A stretch of DNA of 47,535 nucleotides from Streptomyces phaeoluteigriseus (lineage in GTDB: Bacteria > Actinomycetota > Actinomycetes > Streptomycetales > Streptomycetaceae). Shown in pieces: positions 31,675 through 40,555 of this stretch. The position numbers were made by a program, and so were the translations under genes. Within the stretch, counting starts at the first letter, position 1, and each line of letters opens with the position of its first letter. The DNA lies in NCBI RefSeq assembly GCF_001896135.2, contig NZ_MPOH02000015.1, positions 1,181,157 to 1,228,691 of the forward strand. The letters are read 5' to 3'. The notes under the pieces were generated by a model. That model saw only the letters and a program-made list of their open reading frames with translations, did not search any database and had not been told where the DNA came from.

Positions 31675-32309
31675 CCGAAGACCTGTTCCTGCTACGGGAC
31701 GGACTCGTCCGGCTCCTGGAGGCGTTCGGCTTCGAGATCGCCGCCGCCGTCGAGAGCGGACCCGAACTGGAGCGGGCACTCGCCGAACTGAAGCCGGACG
31801 TCGCCGTCGTCGACGTCCGGCTTCCGCCGACCCACACCGACGAGGGACTCCAGTGCGCGCTGCGGGCCCGGCGGGAACGGCCGGGCCTGCCGGTGCTGGT
31901 CCTGTCCCAGCACGTGGAGCAGTTGTACGCGCGCGAGCTGCTCGCCGACGGGAGCGGCGGGGTGGGCTATCTGCTGAAGGACCGGGTCTTCGACGCGGAG
32001 CAGTTCGTGGACGCGGTACGGCGGGTCGCGGCGGGCGGGACGGCGATGGATCCGCAGGTGATCCAGCAGTTGCTGGCCCGGCGCGGTGACGACCGGCCGC
32101 TGGCCCGGCTGACGCCGCGTGAGCGGGAGGTGATGGAGCTGATGGCGCAGGGCCGGTCGAACGCGGCGATCGCCCAGAAGATGGTCGTCACCGAGCGGGC
32201 CGTGGCGAAACACACCGCCAACATCTTCGTCAAGCTGGGTCTGGAGGTCTCGGACGACGACAACCGGCGCGTCCTGGCCGTGCTCGCCTATCTGGACCGG
32301 GATCGGTGA
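31659..32309 (+). CDS. NarL/LuxR-family response regulator
   Basis: This 216-residue partner of the upstream kinase has an N-terminal receiver with acidic residues LAEDLFLL, phospho-acceptor Asp52 (VAVVDVRLPP) and switch Lys in GYLLKDRVFD. The C-terminal LuxR helix-turn-helix runs LTPREREVMELMAQGRSNAA, then KMVVTERAVAKHTANIF. All key residues are present. The GTG at 31659 lies inside the last codons of the kinase gene with no separate ribosome site, indicating coupled translation. The targets and signal are unknown; the DUF1996 protein 171 bases downstream is a possible target. Confidence 0.93.
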   Translation: MRVVLAEDLFLLRDGLVRLLEAFGFEIAAAVESGPELERALAELKPDVAVVDVRLPPTHTDEGLQCALRARRERPGLPVLVLSQHVEQLYARELLADGSGGVGYLLKDRVFDAEQFVDAVRRVAAGGTAMDPQVIQQLLARRGDDRPLARLTPREREVMELMAQGRSNAAIAQKMVVTERAVAKHTANIFVKLGLEVSDDDNRRVLAVLAYLDRDR

Positions 32310-32480
32310 CCGCCACAACTACCGTTCCGTGTGCGACTGTTGAGGCGGAATTGTCCCACGGGCCTCTCATCAATTTCCGAGACGGCTGAACGCCTCCGGG
32401 GCGGCCTGCGTATGGAGAGTCGCCGCTTCACTCCTGTCGGGCGCCTCGATGCTGCCCCGCAAGGAAGTCAGAGGAGTTCC

Positions 32481-34037
32481 ATGGGACGCAACACACGTAA
32501 ACGCCGTTCGTCGATGGCCAACAAGGCCATAGCCGCGTCGGCGGCCCTAGCGCTCGGTGGGGGCGGGCTGATCTGGGCGAACTTCTACGCTTCTGCGCAC
32601 GAGTCGAAGAACTCGTCGCAGAACCAGACCAAGGCCGCTGCCGCGCAGGTGGCCACCATCTCCTGCCCCGACGTCGGGCAGAAGTTGACGAGCGTGCCCG
32701 GCGGGGCACGTTCGGGGGTCGACAGGGAGCTGGCGAACCTCGACAAGCAGATCACCGAGGCCTACGCCCGGCTCGCCTCCACACGCCAGGCACAGACCAA
32801 TGACGCCGGTTTCGTGCAGAACGCGATCGTCGGCCCCCTCAAGGAGAAGAGGGCCGCCACGATCGACCGGATCCGCATCAACATCCAGCGTGCGGGCGGC
32901 CAGGTCCAGGACCTGAGCCAGCTCTCCGCCTGCACCACTCAGGGCGCGCAGACCAACGCCGGCGAGGCCGGCAACGGCCAGAACGGTGGCCAGCAGGACG
33001 GTGGCCAGCAGGGCGGTGGCGACCAGAACGGTGGCGAGCAGGACGGCGGTCAGCAGGACGGCGGCCAGGGCAACGGCCAGCAGGGCAACGGTGGCCAGGC
33101 CGGCAACGGCCCGGCGGCGGCGGACTTCGTCGACATCACCAAGGTCCGGCAGAACGCCCAGCCCGGCGTGGGCGCCAACGGTCTGCGCGCGAACGGCAAC
33201 GGCGGATCGCGCGGCACCTTCACCAGCGTCTGCGGCACCAACGGCAACGACAACCACAACACGGACAACGTGATCGTCGCCCCCGGTGTCACCAACGGCG
33301 CGCACCACCTGCACGACTACGTCGGCAACCAGAACAACGACGCGTTCGCCAGCGACCAGGTTCTGGCGGCTGCCGAGACCAGCTGCCAGAACCAGGGCGA
33401 CAAGTCGTCGTACTTCTGGCCGGTGCTGCGCCTCCAGGACGGTACGCAGGACTTCGACCAGAACAACGACGGCGGTGGCAAGGAGGGCAACGTCGGCAAG
33501 ATCCTTCAGCCGGCCCAGGCCCAGCTGAAGTTCGTCGGCAACAAGCGGGGCAAGGTCGTCGCGATGCCGACGGGGCTGCGCATCATCACCGGTGACGCCA
33601 AGGCCTTCGTCAACGGTGTGGGCAACGCCAACGTCAACTGGAGCTGCACCGGCTTCGAGAACAAGGTGCAGCTGGAGGACAAGTACCCGATCTGCCCGCA
33701 GGGCAGCCAGGTCGTGCGTACCTCCAACTTCCAGAGCTGCTGGGACGGTCAGAACATCGACAGCGCCAACCACCGCACGCACGTGGCGTTCGTCCAGGCC
33801 AACGGAAGCTGCGCGAACGGTTTCAAGGCGATCCCGCAGCTCCAGGTCCGTCTGGTCTACAACGTCCCGGCGCCCAAGATCCAGAACGGCACGGTGGTGA
33901 ACCCGTACGCGGTGGACACCTTCCCGGAGCAGCTGCACAAGCCGATCACCGACCACAACGACTTCATCAACTTCTTCTCCCAGAACACGATGAACAAGAT
34001 GGTCAACTGCATCAACACCGGCAAGAAGTGCAAGTAG
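32481..34037 (+). CDS. Secreted DUF1996 protein with Gln/Gly/Asn-rich linker
   Basis: This is a 518-residue exported protein. A basic start (MGRNTRKRRSSMANK) and hydrophobic helix (about residues 15-38) form the export signal. A Cys-bounded helical module covers about 56-155 (SCPDVGQKLTSV ... LSQLSAC). A linker with about ten QQDGG/QNGG-type repeats covers about 160-215. The C-terminal 300 residues are DUF1996 (VCGTNGNDNHNTDNVIVAPG, GAHHLHDYVGN, SCWDGQNIDSANHRTHVAF), a family seen in fungal and bacterial secreted proteins. Function unknown. GAGGAG precedes the ATG at 32481. A strong bidirectional hairpin follows. Confidence 0.9.
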   Translation: MGRNTRKRRSSMANKAIAASAALALGGGGLIWANFYASAHESKNSSQNQTKAAAAQVATISCPDVGQKLTSVPGGARSGVDRELANLDKQITEAYARLASTRQAQTNDAGFVQNAIVGPLKEKRAATIDRIRINIQRAGGQVQDLSQLSACTTQGAQTNAGEAGNGQNGGQQDGGQQGGGDQNGGEQDGGQQDGGQGNGQQGNGGQAGNGPAAADFVDITKVRQNAQPGVGANGLRANGNGGSRGTFTSVCGTNGNDNHNTDNVIVAPGVTNGAHHLHDYVGNQNNDAFASDQVLAAAETSCQNQGDKSSYFWPVLRLQDGTQDFDQNNDGGGKEGNVGKILQPAQAQLKFVGNKRGKVVAMPTGLRIITGDAKAFVNGVGNANVNWSCTGFENKVQLEDKYPICPQGSQVVRTSNFQSCWDGQNIDSANHRTHVAFVQANGSCANGFKAIPQLQVRLVYNVPAPKIQNGTVVNPYAVDTFPEQLHKPITDHNDFINFFSQNTMNKMVNCINTGKKCK

Positions 34038-34061
34038 GTCTCGGTCTGACCGCACACTGAG

Positions 34062-34095
34062 AGGCCGGCGGTGAGGGTTTCCTCACCGCCGGCCT
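34062..34095. terminator. Bidirectional terminator between DUF1996 gene and lipoprotein gene
   Basis: A perfect 15-bp stem (34062-34076 with 34081-34095) closes loop GTTT and is followed by TTCGTTT on the plus strand. Confidence 0.88.
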
Positions 34096-34134
34096 TTCGT
34101 TTCCGGGTGTGCCGCGTACGCGTTCTCGGCACAT

Positions 34135-34572
34135 TCAGTGGCCGGAGTGCGTCGCGCCCTCCGACGGCTCGTGCGCGGAGTGGTCCGTGCCCTCCTCGAT
34201 GTCACCGCCGAGCGTGCCCCGCAGCGCCGTGACGGTGCTGGTCTCCTCGCCCACGGCGATCCACTTGCGGCCGACCAGGTAGTGACCGCCGTAGTCCTTG
34301 GCGCCGTTGATCCACTCGCGCTGGCCGCGGTCGGTGGCGAACGTCAGCAGGATGAACTTGCCGTCGGCGTTCTCGCAGAGCGCCTGACGGAGTTCGTCGG
34401 CGTCGGTCTGCATGTCGGGCGTGCACTTCACCTCGGCGGCCAGATGCTCCAGGCTGCCGGTCGCGGTCGCCGGCACGCTCTTCTCCGTGCCTCCGTCGGA
34501 ACCACAGCCCGTCAGCATCAGCGCCGCCGCGGCCGCCGTCGCCACCGCGAACATCGGTCGGGTCACCTTCAT
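34135..34572 (-). CDS. Lipoprotein, unknown function
   Basis: This is a 145-residue lipoprotein precursor. It has signal peptide MKVTRPMFAVATAAAAALM and lipobox LTGC with Cys23, followed by a mature domain with EVKCTPDMQTDADELRQALC (probable disulfide), KFILLTFATDRGQREWINGA and YLVGRKWIAVGE, and a His-rich tail ending in HSGH. The ATG at 34572 follows GGGAGGA. It would be lipid-anchored on the outer face of the membrane. It is convergent with the DUF1996 gene and divergent from the TPR protein. Family not recognised. Confidence 0.88.
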   Translation of the reverse strand: MKVTRPMFAVATAAAAALMLTGCGSDGGTEKSVPATATGSLEHLAAEVKCTPDMQTDADELRQALCENADGKFILLTFATDRGQREWINGAKDYGGHYLVGRKWIAVGEETSTVTALRGTLGGDIEEGTDHSAHEPSEGATHSGH

Positions 34573-34674
34573 CTGTTCCTCCCTGCGAAAGCCTCCCCCT
34601 GGATACGGCTCCCGCGCGCGGTGCGCTCAAAATACCCGGTGCGGTCTCCGGGGCGGCCGTGCGAGGGTGACCCG

Positions 34675-35169
34675 GTGAACCAGGACTGGGAATACCGCGT
34701 GGCCGCTGCCTGGGCCACCTTCGACGAGTATCCACAGGAGGACGCGGCCGCCTTCCGGGCCGTGATCGACGCGCTCGTCGCCGAGCTGCCGCCGGACAGC
34801 CCGCTCGGCCCGTTCGAGCGGGGCTGCGCGTGGGACTCCACCGGCCACTCCGACAAGGCGGTCCCGCTGTACCAGGAGGCGCTGGCCCGTGGCCTCGACG
34901 GCTACCGGGGCAGGCGGACGAAGATCCAACTCGCCAGTTCGCTGCGGAACTGCGGCCGGGCGGGCGAGGGCGTCGAGCTGCTGACCCCCGAACTGGACGC
35001 TCCCTCAGACGAGTTGGACGACGCGGTGCGCGCCTGTCTGGCGCTGTGCCTGTCCGGCCTGGGCCGCGACCGCGAGGGCCTGTCGCTGGTCCTGGAGGCC
35101 CTGGCCCCCCATCTGCCCCGCTACCAGCGGTCCATGGCGAACTACGCGCGAGCGCTCGTGGCGGAGTAG
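34675..35169 (+). CDS. TPR protein
   Basis: This is a 164-residue all-helical cytoplasmic protein. Tetratricopeptide-like repeats cover most of its length: FERGCAWDSTGHSDKAVPLY, QEALARGLDGYRGRRTKIQL, SSLRNCGRAGEGVELLTPEL and CLALCLSGLGRDREGLSLVL. It is probably a protein-interaction adaptor; a short TPR family of this form is common in Streptomyces. The GTG at 34675 has GAGGGTG close upstream. It is divergent from the lipoprotein gene and followed by a repetitive gap. Confidence 0.87.
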   Translation: MNQDWEYRVAAAWATFDEYPQEDAAAFRAVIDALVAELPPDSPLGPFERGCAWDSTGHSDKAVPLYQEALARGLDGYRGRRTKIQLASSLRNCGRAGEGVELLTPELDAPSDELDDAVRACLALCLSGLGRDREGLSLVLEALAPHLPRYQRSMANYARALVAE

Positions 35170-35175
35170 CCACCG

Positions 35176-35253
35176 GCAAACGCGAAGAAGCACGAAGAAT
35201 CACGAAGAAGCGCCAAGCAACGCCAGGAAGCGCGAAGAAGCAGGAAGAAGCGG
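35176..35253. repeat. Degenerate CGAAGAAGC-type repeats
   Basis: About seven imperfect 9-11-base units of the type (A/G)CGAAGAAGC(A) follow the TPR stop codon. This A-rich purine tract is unusual for this genome and has no coding frame. Confidence 0.7.
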
Positions 35254-35329
35254 TGAGCAGCTCCCCTGGGGCCAGGCGCGTACAGGCCGGCCGGGGTGAC
35301 CATCCCCCGGCTCGCTCGTTCTGCTGGAC

Positions 35330-37251
35330 GTGCAGTCACAGGATGTCGCCCCGCGCCCCGCACCCGGTTCCCCCGCCGACCGGATCGTCGACGTCGAGCA
35401 GGCCGAGGCCGCGCTCGTCGAGCACTACCCGCGTCTGGTCCGGCTCGCCTACCTGGTGCTGCCACCCCGCCTCGGCCGCGGCAGGCGCGTCCTCACCGCC
35501 CACGCCCTCGTCCAGCGCGCGCTGCCCCGCCGCCGCACCTCGGCCCCGGCCATCCCCTCCCAGTCCACCGCCCGCGACGGCGACCCGGGCTACGCCTACG
35601 TCCGCCTCCAGGTCGTCCGTACGGCGCTGGAGGCGGGCCTGCCACTGCGGCGCCGGGCGCTGCCCAGGCGCGCCCAACTGCCGCCGCTGCTGCCACAGGT
35701 GTGGGGGCTGCGTCTCTTCCCGCGTTCGGGTGGCGCCGACGAACTCGCCCTGGACCAGCGACTGTCCGCGCTGTCCGGCCCGGCCCGCGCCGCCTACGTT
35801 CTGCGCGGCCTGGAGAAACTCCCCGACGGCGACGTGCGCGAGGTGCTGAGCGAGGCCGGCGTCGACGACGTGGACGCCGCGCTGCGGGGGGCCGACACGG
35901 TCGCCGCGCGGTACGCGCTGCTCGACTCCACCGAGTTCGATCCCTGCTCGCTCCAGGCCCGCCCCACCGACCTGATGCGACGGCGCCAGCACACCAAGGC
36001 GGCGCTGGCCGCGGTTGCGGCACTCGCCGTGTGCGGCGCCCTGGTCGCGTTGCCGGGCGGCGGCTGGGGGCCCGACGGGCGGCCGCCCCGGTGTACGCGC
36101 AGAACCCGGCGGCCGAAGCCGCCCTCGACCCCGGGCGGCTGGTGAAGATCTCCCCCGCCGCCTGGAAGACCTCCGCGCGCACCGACTTCTCCGTCTGGCC
36201 CGCGCGCGGCGACCTCGCCGACGACGACGCGCTGCTGCGCCGCGCCCTCGCCGTCTGGGCCCGTCCCGGCGAGCGGGTCAGCGTCTCGTCGACTCCCGGC
36301 ACCCCGTCCGGCGGTCCCGCCGGCCCGCCCCACCTGCTGTACGCGGGGGACATCGACACGGCCCGCGTGGTCATCCTGTACGACGGCCTGCGCATCGTCC
36401 GCTACGCCGAACCGCGGGACGGCACGGCGGGGGCCGCGCTGGACTTCGCTCGGGTGGACGGCGCGACCGGCGCCGAGGCGGCGGCGGTGGTCCTGGACCG
36501 GGCCGACGGCAACGTCCGCTATCTCACGGCCCCCTGGGTGTCGAAGGCGGCCGAACGGGACCTGTCCAAGCCGAGTGCCGGAGTGATGGACCTGACCCTG
36601 ACCGAGGGCATCACCTCGCCGCTGTCCAGCCCCGCCACCCGCGCCGGCGCCTGCACCACGTGGAACGTGCTCCAGGTGACCGACGCCTCCGGGTCGTATC
36701 TGCTGAGCGACCTCGGTGAGCTGGTGCCCGCCCGGCTGACCGCGGGCCGGCCCACCACGCCGAAGGAGGCGTCGGGCGCGGAGGCGCTGCGCACCTGGGC
36801 GCCGTTCGCCTGCTCGCTGGGCGAGGTCCGGGCGCAGGGTGTGCGGTCGGTCAACGCCTGGGCGTACGCGCGCCAGCCGCTGCCCGACGCGGGCGGACAG
36901 GCCGGGTGGGTGTGCACGCGCGCCGACACCTGGAGGGGCGACGGGAGCCGGGTGCTGGCCCAGTTCCACACGCCGGGCGGGCTGTTCGGGGCGGTCACGG
37001 CCCAGGCCGGTGACGTTCCGGCCTGCGGTCCGCGCGACCCGCATGTGCTGGCCGGGGTGCTGTGGAAGTCGGAGGCGGGTGCCTGGTACCTCCTCGCCGC
37101 CGGGGACAGGGACACCGAGTCGGTGCGCGCGACGGGCGGGGTGAGCGCCTCCGGGGAGGGCAATCTGCTGGCCGTACCGGCGAAGCAGGGCGCGCAGGCC
37201 GGGCTGGAGGGGACGCTGGAGGGCGGGCGGTCGATCAAGGGGCTGCGCTGA
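35330..37251 (+). pseudogene. ECF-sigma-like domain fused to membrane helix and external domain, broken by a 1-nt deletion
   Basis: From the GTG at 35330, residues 24-65 (AEAALVEHYPRLVRLAYLVL) resemble sigma region 2. Residues 142-190 (LDQRLSALSGPARAAYVLRG, then a degenerate helix-turn-helix, GDVREVLSEAGVDDVDAALR) resemble region 4 of an ECF sigma factor. A membrane helix spans about 223-241. At about 36070-36085 one base is missing; the next frame continues as an external domain of about 390 residues (APVYAQNPAAEAALDPGR, YAGDIDTARVVILYDGLRIV, ACGPRDPHVLAGVLW) to the stop at 37251. Repair gives 640 residues. The sigma-like part may no longer bind promoters. Start uncertain. Confidence 0.65.
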
Positions 37252-37374
37252 CCGGTTGCCCGTGCCGCCGTCCGTGCGGTTCTCCCCGTTGTCCGTGAAT
37301 CCTCTGTGACGTGGTCCCGAAGTCGGGCGTGCACGGGGGTTCACCCTTGCCCTACCCGTCAGTACATTGACGTC

Positions 37375-38342
37375 ATGTCTAACAAGAAGGCCGTCCGGAC
37401 ACCCCAGCCGGTCGAGGACGAACGCGTCGCGCTCAAGGCGCGGAAGGTGTCCTTCTCCTGGGAGGACACCCCGCTGCACTGGGTGCCGGGGGATCCCTTC
37501 GCCACGCACACCATCAACGTGCTGCACCTGCTGCTGCCGGCCGGTGAGCGGTGGTTCGTGCACGTGTACAAGCAGGTGCTGCCCCACATCCGGGACGAGC
37601 GGCTGCGCGAGGACGTCATCGGGTTCATCGGGCAGGAGGCCATGCACTCCCAGGCCCACGACGAGGTCCTGCCGCACCTGAGGGAGCAGGGGCTCGACCC
37701 GACGCCGTACACCGCGCAGATCGACTGGTTCTTCGAGAGGCTGCTCGGGGACCGGAGACTGCCGCCGGGGCGTGCTCGCCGCTGGTGGCTGCTGGAACGG
37801 GTGGCGCTGATCGCAGCCATCGAGCACTACACGGCGTTCCTCGGCGACTGGGTGCTCAACGCCCGGGAGTTGGACCGGAGGGGCGCCGATCCGACCATGC
37901 TGGACCTGCTGCGCTGGCACGGCGCGGAGGAGGTCGAGCACCGCTCGGTCGCCTTCGACCTGTTCACGCACGTCGACGGCGGCTACCGGCGGCGCGTGCG
38001 GACCTGGGCGATCGCGTTCGCCGCGCTGGTGTTCCTGTGGCAGCGCGGGGCCCGGTTCTTCATGGAGAACGATCCGACGCCGGTCGACGGCCGCGCCTCC
38101 TTCAAGGCGTTCTACGTGCGCGGCGGCGGGGCACGCTGCCGGCGACCGGCGCGCTGCTGAGGTCGATACCGCGCTATCTGAGCCGTACGTACCACCCCTC
38201 CCAGGAGGCGTCGACGGCGCAGGCGGTCGCCTACCTGGCCTCCTCCCCCGCCGCGCTGGCCGCCGAGGCAGCGACCGCGACCGCAGGAGTCGACACCGCC
38301 ACCGCCACCGCCACCGCCACCGACGGCAAGGGGGTCGCGTGA
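37375..38342 (+). pseudogene. Metal_hydrol (PF10118-type) diiron-like protein, C-terminus frameshifted
   Basis: The ATG at 37375 opens a 322-residue (repaired) helical protein of the family annotated metal-dependent hydrolase. The conserved Glu/His set of a ferritin-like di-metal site is visible: HTINVLHLLLPAGERWFV, GQEAMHSQAHDEVL, AAIEHYTAFLGDW and WHGAEEVEHRSVAFDL. At about 38128-38137 (GCGGCGGCGGGGC) one base is missing: this frame stops at 38160, while the next continues LPATGALLRSIPRYLSRTYH to a TGA at 38340-38342. That TGA shares its last base with the ATG of the reductase gene, so the two are coupled. The pairing suggests an oxygen-dependent diiron oxidase rather than a hydrolase. Confidence 0.75.
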
Positions 38343-39376
38343 TGCCGAAGCCGCTGACCGTCGTCGCCGTCGCGGGTGCCGCGCTGCTGGTGCGGCGGGC
38401 GCTGCGGCGCCGTGTCCAGGGCTCGCCGCTGTGGCCGATGCCGGCCCTCGACGAACCGGTGTCCGGGCGGCCCCGGTCGCGGGCGCTGCGGCTGCTGGTG
38501 GCCTCGCGCGAGACCGTCGCCGAGGGGGTCGTGCAACTCAGGCTGGAAGGGCGGGGGTTGCCGCGCTGGGAGCCGGGGGCACATCTGGACCTGGTGCTGC
38601 CGTCGGGGCTGGTGCGGCAGTACTCGCTGTGCGGGGACCCGGCGGACACCTCGTCGTACACCGTCGCCACCCGGCTCGTCGAGGACGGGCGGGGCGGTTC
38701 GCGGGAGGTGCACGAGCAGGTCCAGGAGGGCATGGAGATCGAGGTGCGGGGGCCGCGCAACCGATTCCCGCTCGTCGACGCCCCCGCCCATGTCTTCGTG
38801 GCGGGCGGCATCGGCATCACCCCGATCCTGCCGATGCTGCGGGCCCTGCCGGACGGCGCCGAGTGGCGGCTGCTGTACGGCGGGCGGACGCGGGCCTCGA
38901 TGCCGTACCTGGAGGAAGTCCGCGCGCTCGGGGCGGGGCGGGTGAGTGTGGTCGCCGAGGACGAGGACGGGCGGCCCGACCTGGACGCGCTGTTCGCGGA
39001 CCTGCCCGAGAAGGTCGCGGTCTACTGCTGCGGGCCCGAGGGGCTCCTGGCGGCCGTGGCCAGGCGGGTGCCGGACGTCCGGTTCGAGCGGTTCACCGCC
39101 GGGGTGGCCGACGGCGGAGCCTTCGAGGTCGAACTGCGGCGCAGCGGGCGAGTGGTGGCGGTCCCGGCGGACTCGTCCGTACTGGCCGCGGTGCGGGCCG
39201 AGCTGCCGGACACGGCGTACTCGTGCGAGCAGGGCTTCTGCGGGACCTGCCAGCAGCGGGTGCTGGAGGGCGAGGTGGAGCACCGGGACGAGTTGCTGAC
39301 CGACGCGGAGCGTGACGACTCGATGCTGATCTGTGTGTCCCGGTCCCGAAGTGACCGTCTGGTCCTCGACATGTGA
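38342..39376 (+). CDS. PDR/VanB-type [2Fe-2S] flavin oxidoreductase (electron-transfer reductase)
   Basis: This 344-residue reductase feeds electrons from NAD(P)H to an oxygenase. The N-terminal 50 residues include a hydrophobic start. The FAD/FMN domain contains RQYSLCGDPADTSSYTVATR; the NAD-binding region is FVAGGIGITPILPMLRAL, with CCGPEGLL later. The plant-type ferredoxin domain binds one [2Fe-2S] cluster through Cys295, Cys300, Cys303 and Cys331 (CEQGFCGTC ... LICVS). The ATG at 38342 overlaps the upstream stop by one base; the GTG at 38339 is an alternative. Its partner is most simply the diiron-like protein just upstream. A TetR gene follows. Confidence 0.92.
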   Translation: MPKPLTVVAVAGAALLVRRALRRRVQGSPLWPMPALDEPVSGRPRSRALRLLVASRETVAEGVVQLRLEGRGLPRWEPGAHLDLVLPSGLVRQYSLCGDPADTSSYTVATRLVEDGRGGSREVHEQVQEGMEIEVRGPRNRFPLVDAPAHVFVAGGIGITPILPMLRALPDGAEWRLLYGGRTRASMPYLEEVRALGAGRVSVVAEDEDGRPDLDALFADLPEKVAVYCCGPEGLLAAVARRVPDVRFERFTAGVADGGAFEVELRRSGRVVAVPADSSVLAAVRAELPDTAYSCEQGFCGTCQQRVLEGEVEHRDELLTDAERDDSMLICVSRSRSDRLVLDM

Positions 39377-39432
39377 GAACGCCGTGCGAATACCACGGTC
39401 GGTCCGGTCCGTTCGCGTCCGGATTCGATCGG

Positions 39433-39445
39433 TAAGGTGTTCGTA
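39433..39445 (+). promoter_or_regulatory. -10-like TAAGGT immediately before the TetR ATG (possible leaderless mRNA)
   Basis: TAAGGT (39433-39438) matches the Streptomyces -10 consensus and ends 6 bases before the ATG at 39445. Transcription would then start at or next to the A of the ATG. No Shine-Dalgarno sequence precedes the gene, consistent with a leaderless message. Confidence 0.45.
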
Positions 39446-40134
39446 TGACTATCGGGGTTCGCCGCAGAATGGGAGTGGAGGAGCGGCGACAGCAGTTGAT
39501 CGGCGTCGCTCTCGAACTCTTCGCCCGTCGTTCCCCCGACGAGGTCTCCATCGACGAGATAGCGGCGGCCGCGGGCATCTCGCGGCCGCTCGTCTACCAC
39601 TACTTCCCCGGCAAACTCAGCCTGTACGAGGCCGCGTTGCAGCGGGCCTCGGAGGATCTGGCGAGCCGGTTCGCCGAGCCGCACGAGGGGCCGCTGGGCG
39701 CCCGGCTGCTGCGGGTGATGCGCCGGTACTTCGACTTCGTCGACGCGCACGGCCCCGGCTTCTCGGCCCTGATGCGCGGCGGCCCGGCGGTCGGCTCCTC
39801 CACCACGAACGCGCTCGTCGACTCCGTGCGCCAGGCCGCCTACGAGCAGATCCTGTCGCATCTGGAGGTCGCCGAGGCGCCCGCGCGGCTCGAACTGATC
39901 GTCCGCTCCTGGATCTCGCTCGCCGAGTCGACCGCGCTGATCTGGCTGGACGGGCGACGCATCCCGCGTGAGGAACTGGAGATCAAGCTCGTGCGCGACT
40001 TCGCCGCCCTGACCGCCGTCACCGCCGCCTACGACGAGGAACTGCGCGCCCTGCTGCGGCCCGTCCTGAGCAGGGAACCGGCCGACGGCCCGTTCGGCGA
40101 CCTGATGACCCGGCTGATCGCGCTGGCGTCGTAG
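39445..40134 (+). CDS. TetR-family transcriptional regulator
   Basis: This is a 229-residue regulator. The helix-turn-helix lies at about residues 14-60: RRQQLIGVALELFARRSPDE, IDEIAAAAGISRPLVYHYFP and GKLSLYEAALQ. The ligand-binding C-terminus is of the TetR_C type (FDFVDAHGPGFSALMRGGP). The ATG at 39445 has no ribosome site but has a -10-like box directly upstream. It stands 68 bases after the reductase gene in the same direction, so it is the natural candidate to control the diiron/reductase pair, though its own promoter seems to lie in that gap. Confidence 0.92.
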   Translation: MTIGVRRRMGVEERRQQLIGVALELFARRSPDEVSIDEIAAAAGISRPLVYHYFPGKLSLYEAALQRASEDLASRFAEPHEGPLGARLLRVMRRYFDFVDAHGPGFSALMRGGPAVGSSTTNALVDSVRQAAYEQILSHLEVAEAPARLELIVRSWISLAESTALIWLDGRRIPREELEIKLVRDFAALTAVTAAYDEELRALLRPVLSREPADGPFGDLMTRLIALAS

Positions 40135-40153
40135 GACCGGACAGGCGGGCTGC

Positions 40154-40510
40154 CTACTCCTCGTACTTGCGGTACGACGGGTCGAGGTCGCGTACCTCGG
40201 CGGAGGCGTGCAGGGCCAGTCCCGCCGTCGGCTTCACGTGCTGCCGCAGCAGTTCCAGGACGGCCTCGGTGAGCCGGGCCTTGGTCTCCTCGGTGCGGCC
40301 GGCCAGCAGGGCGATGTGGACGTGCACGATGGCGTGGCCCTCGGTGTCGGGGCCGACGGTGGCGTCCTCGGTACGGCGGAACCGCGTCTTGCAGGCCGGC
40401 GGCTTCGCGGCGGCGATCTCGACCACGGCCTCGTGCAGCGCGGTGGCGAAGCCGGGCCGGTCGAAGTCGTCGGCGAGCCGGTCGGAGTAGTCGACGGTGA
40501 TCTGCGGCAT
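40154..40510 (-). CDS. Tautomerase/5-carboxymethyl-2-hydroxymuconate isomerase-like protein
   Basis: This is a 118-residue protein of the tautomerase superfamily. After Met removal it would begin with Pro (MPQITVDYSDRL), the catalytic base of the family. Other CHMI-like features are CKTRFRRTEDATVG and HAIVHVHIALLAGRTEETKARLTEAVLELL. The ATG at 40510 is preferred to the GTG at 40516, because AGGGG is properly spaced only from the ATG and because this start exposes Pro at position 2. It is convergent with the TetR gene and lies just downstream of the phosphatase gene on the same strand (45 bases). Substrate unknown. Confidence 0.85.
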   Translation of the reverse strand: MPQITVDYSDRLADDFDRPGFATALHEAVVEIAAAKPPACKTRFRRTEDATVGPDTEGHAIVHVHIALLAGRTEETKARLTEAVLELLRQHVKPTAGLALHASAEVRDLDPSYRKYEE

Positions 40511-40555
40511 GGGCACCCCTTCTGGACGGCCCGGTGGTGGGCGACGGAGGTCAGC

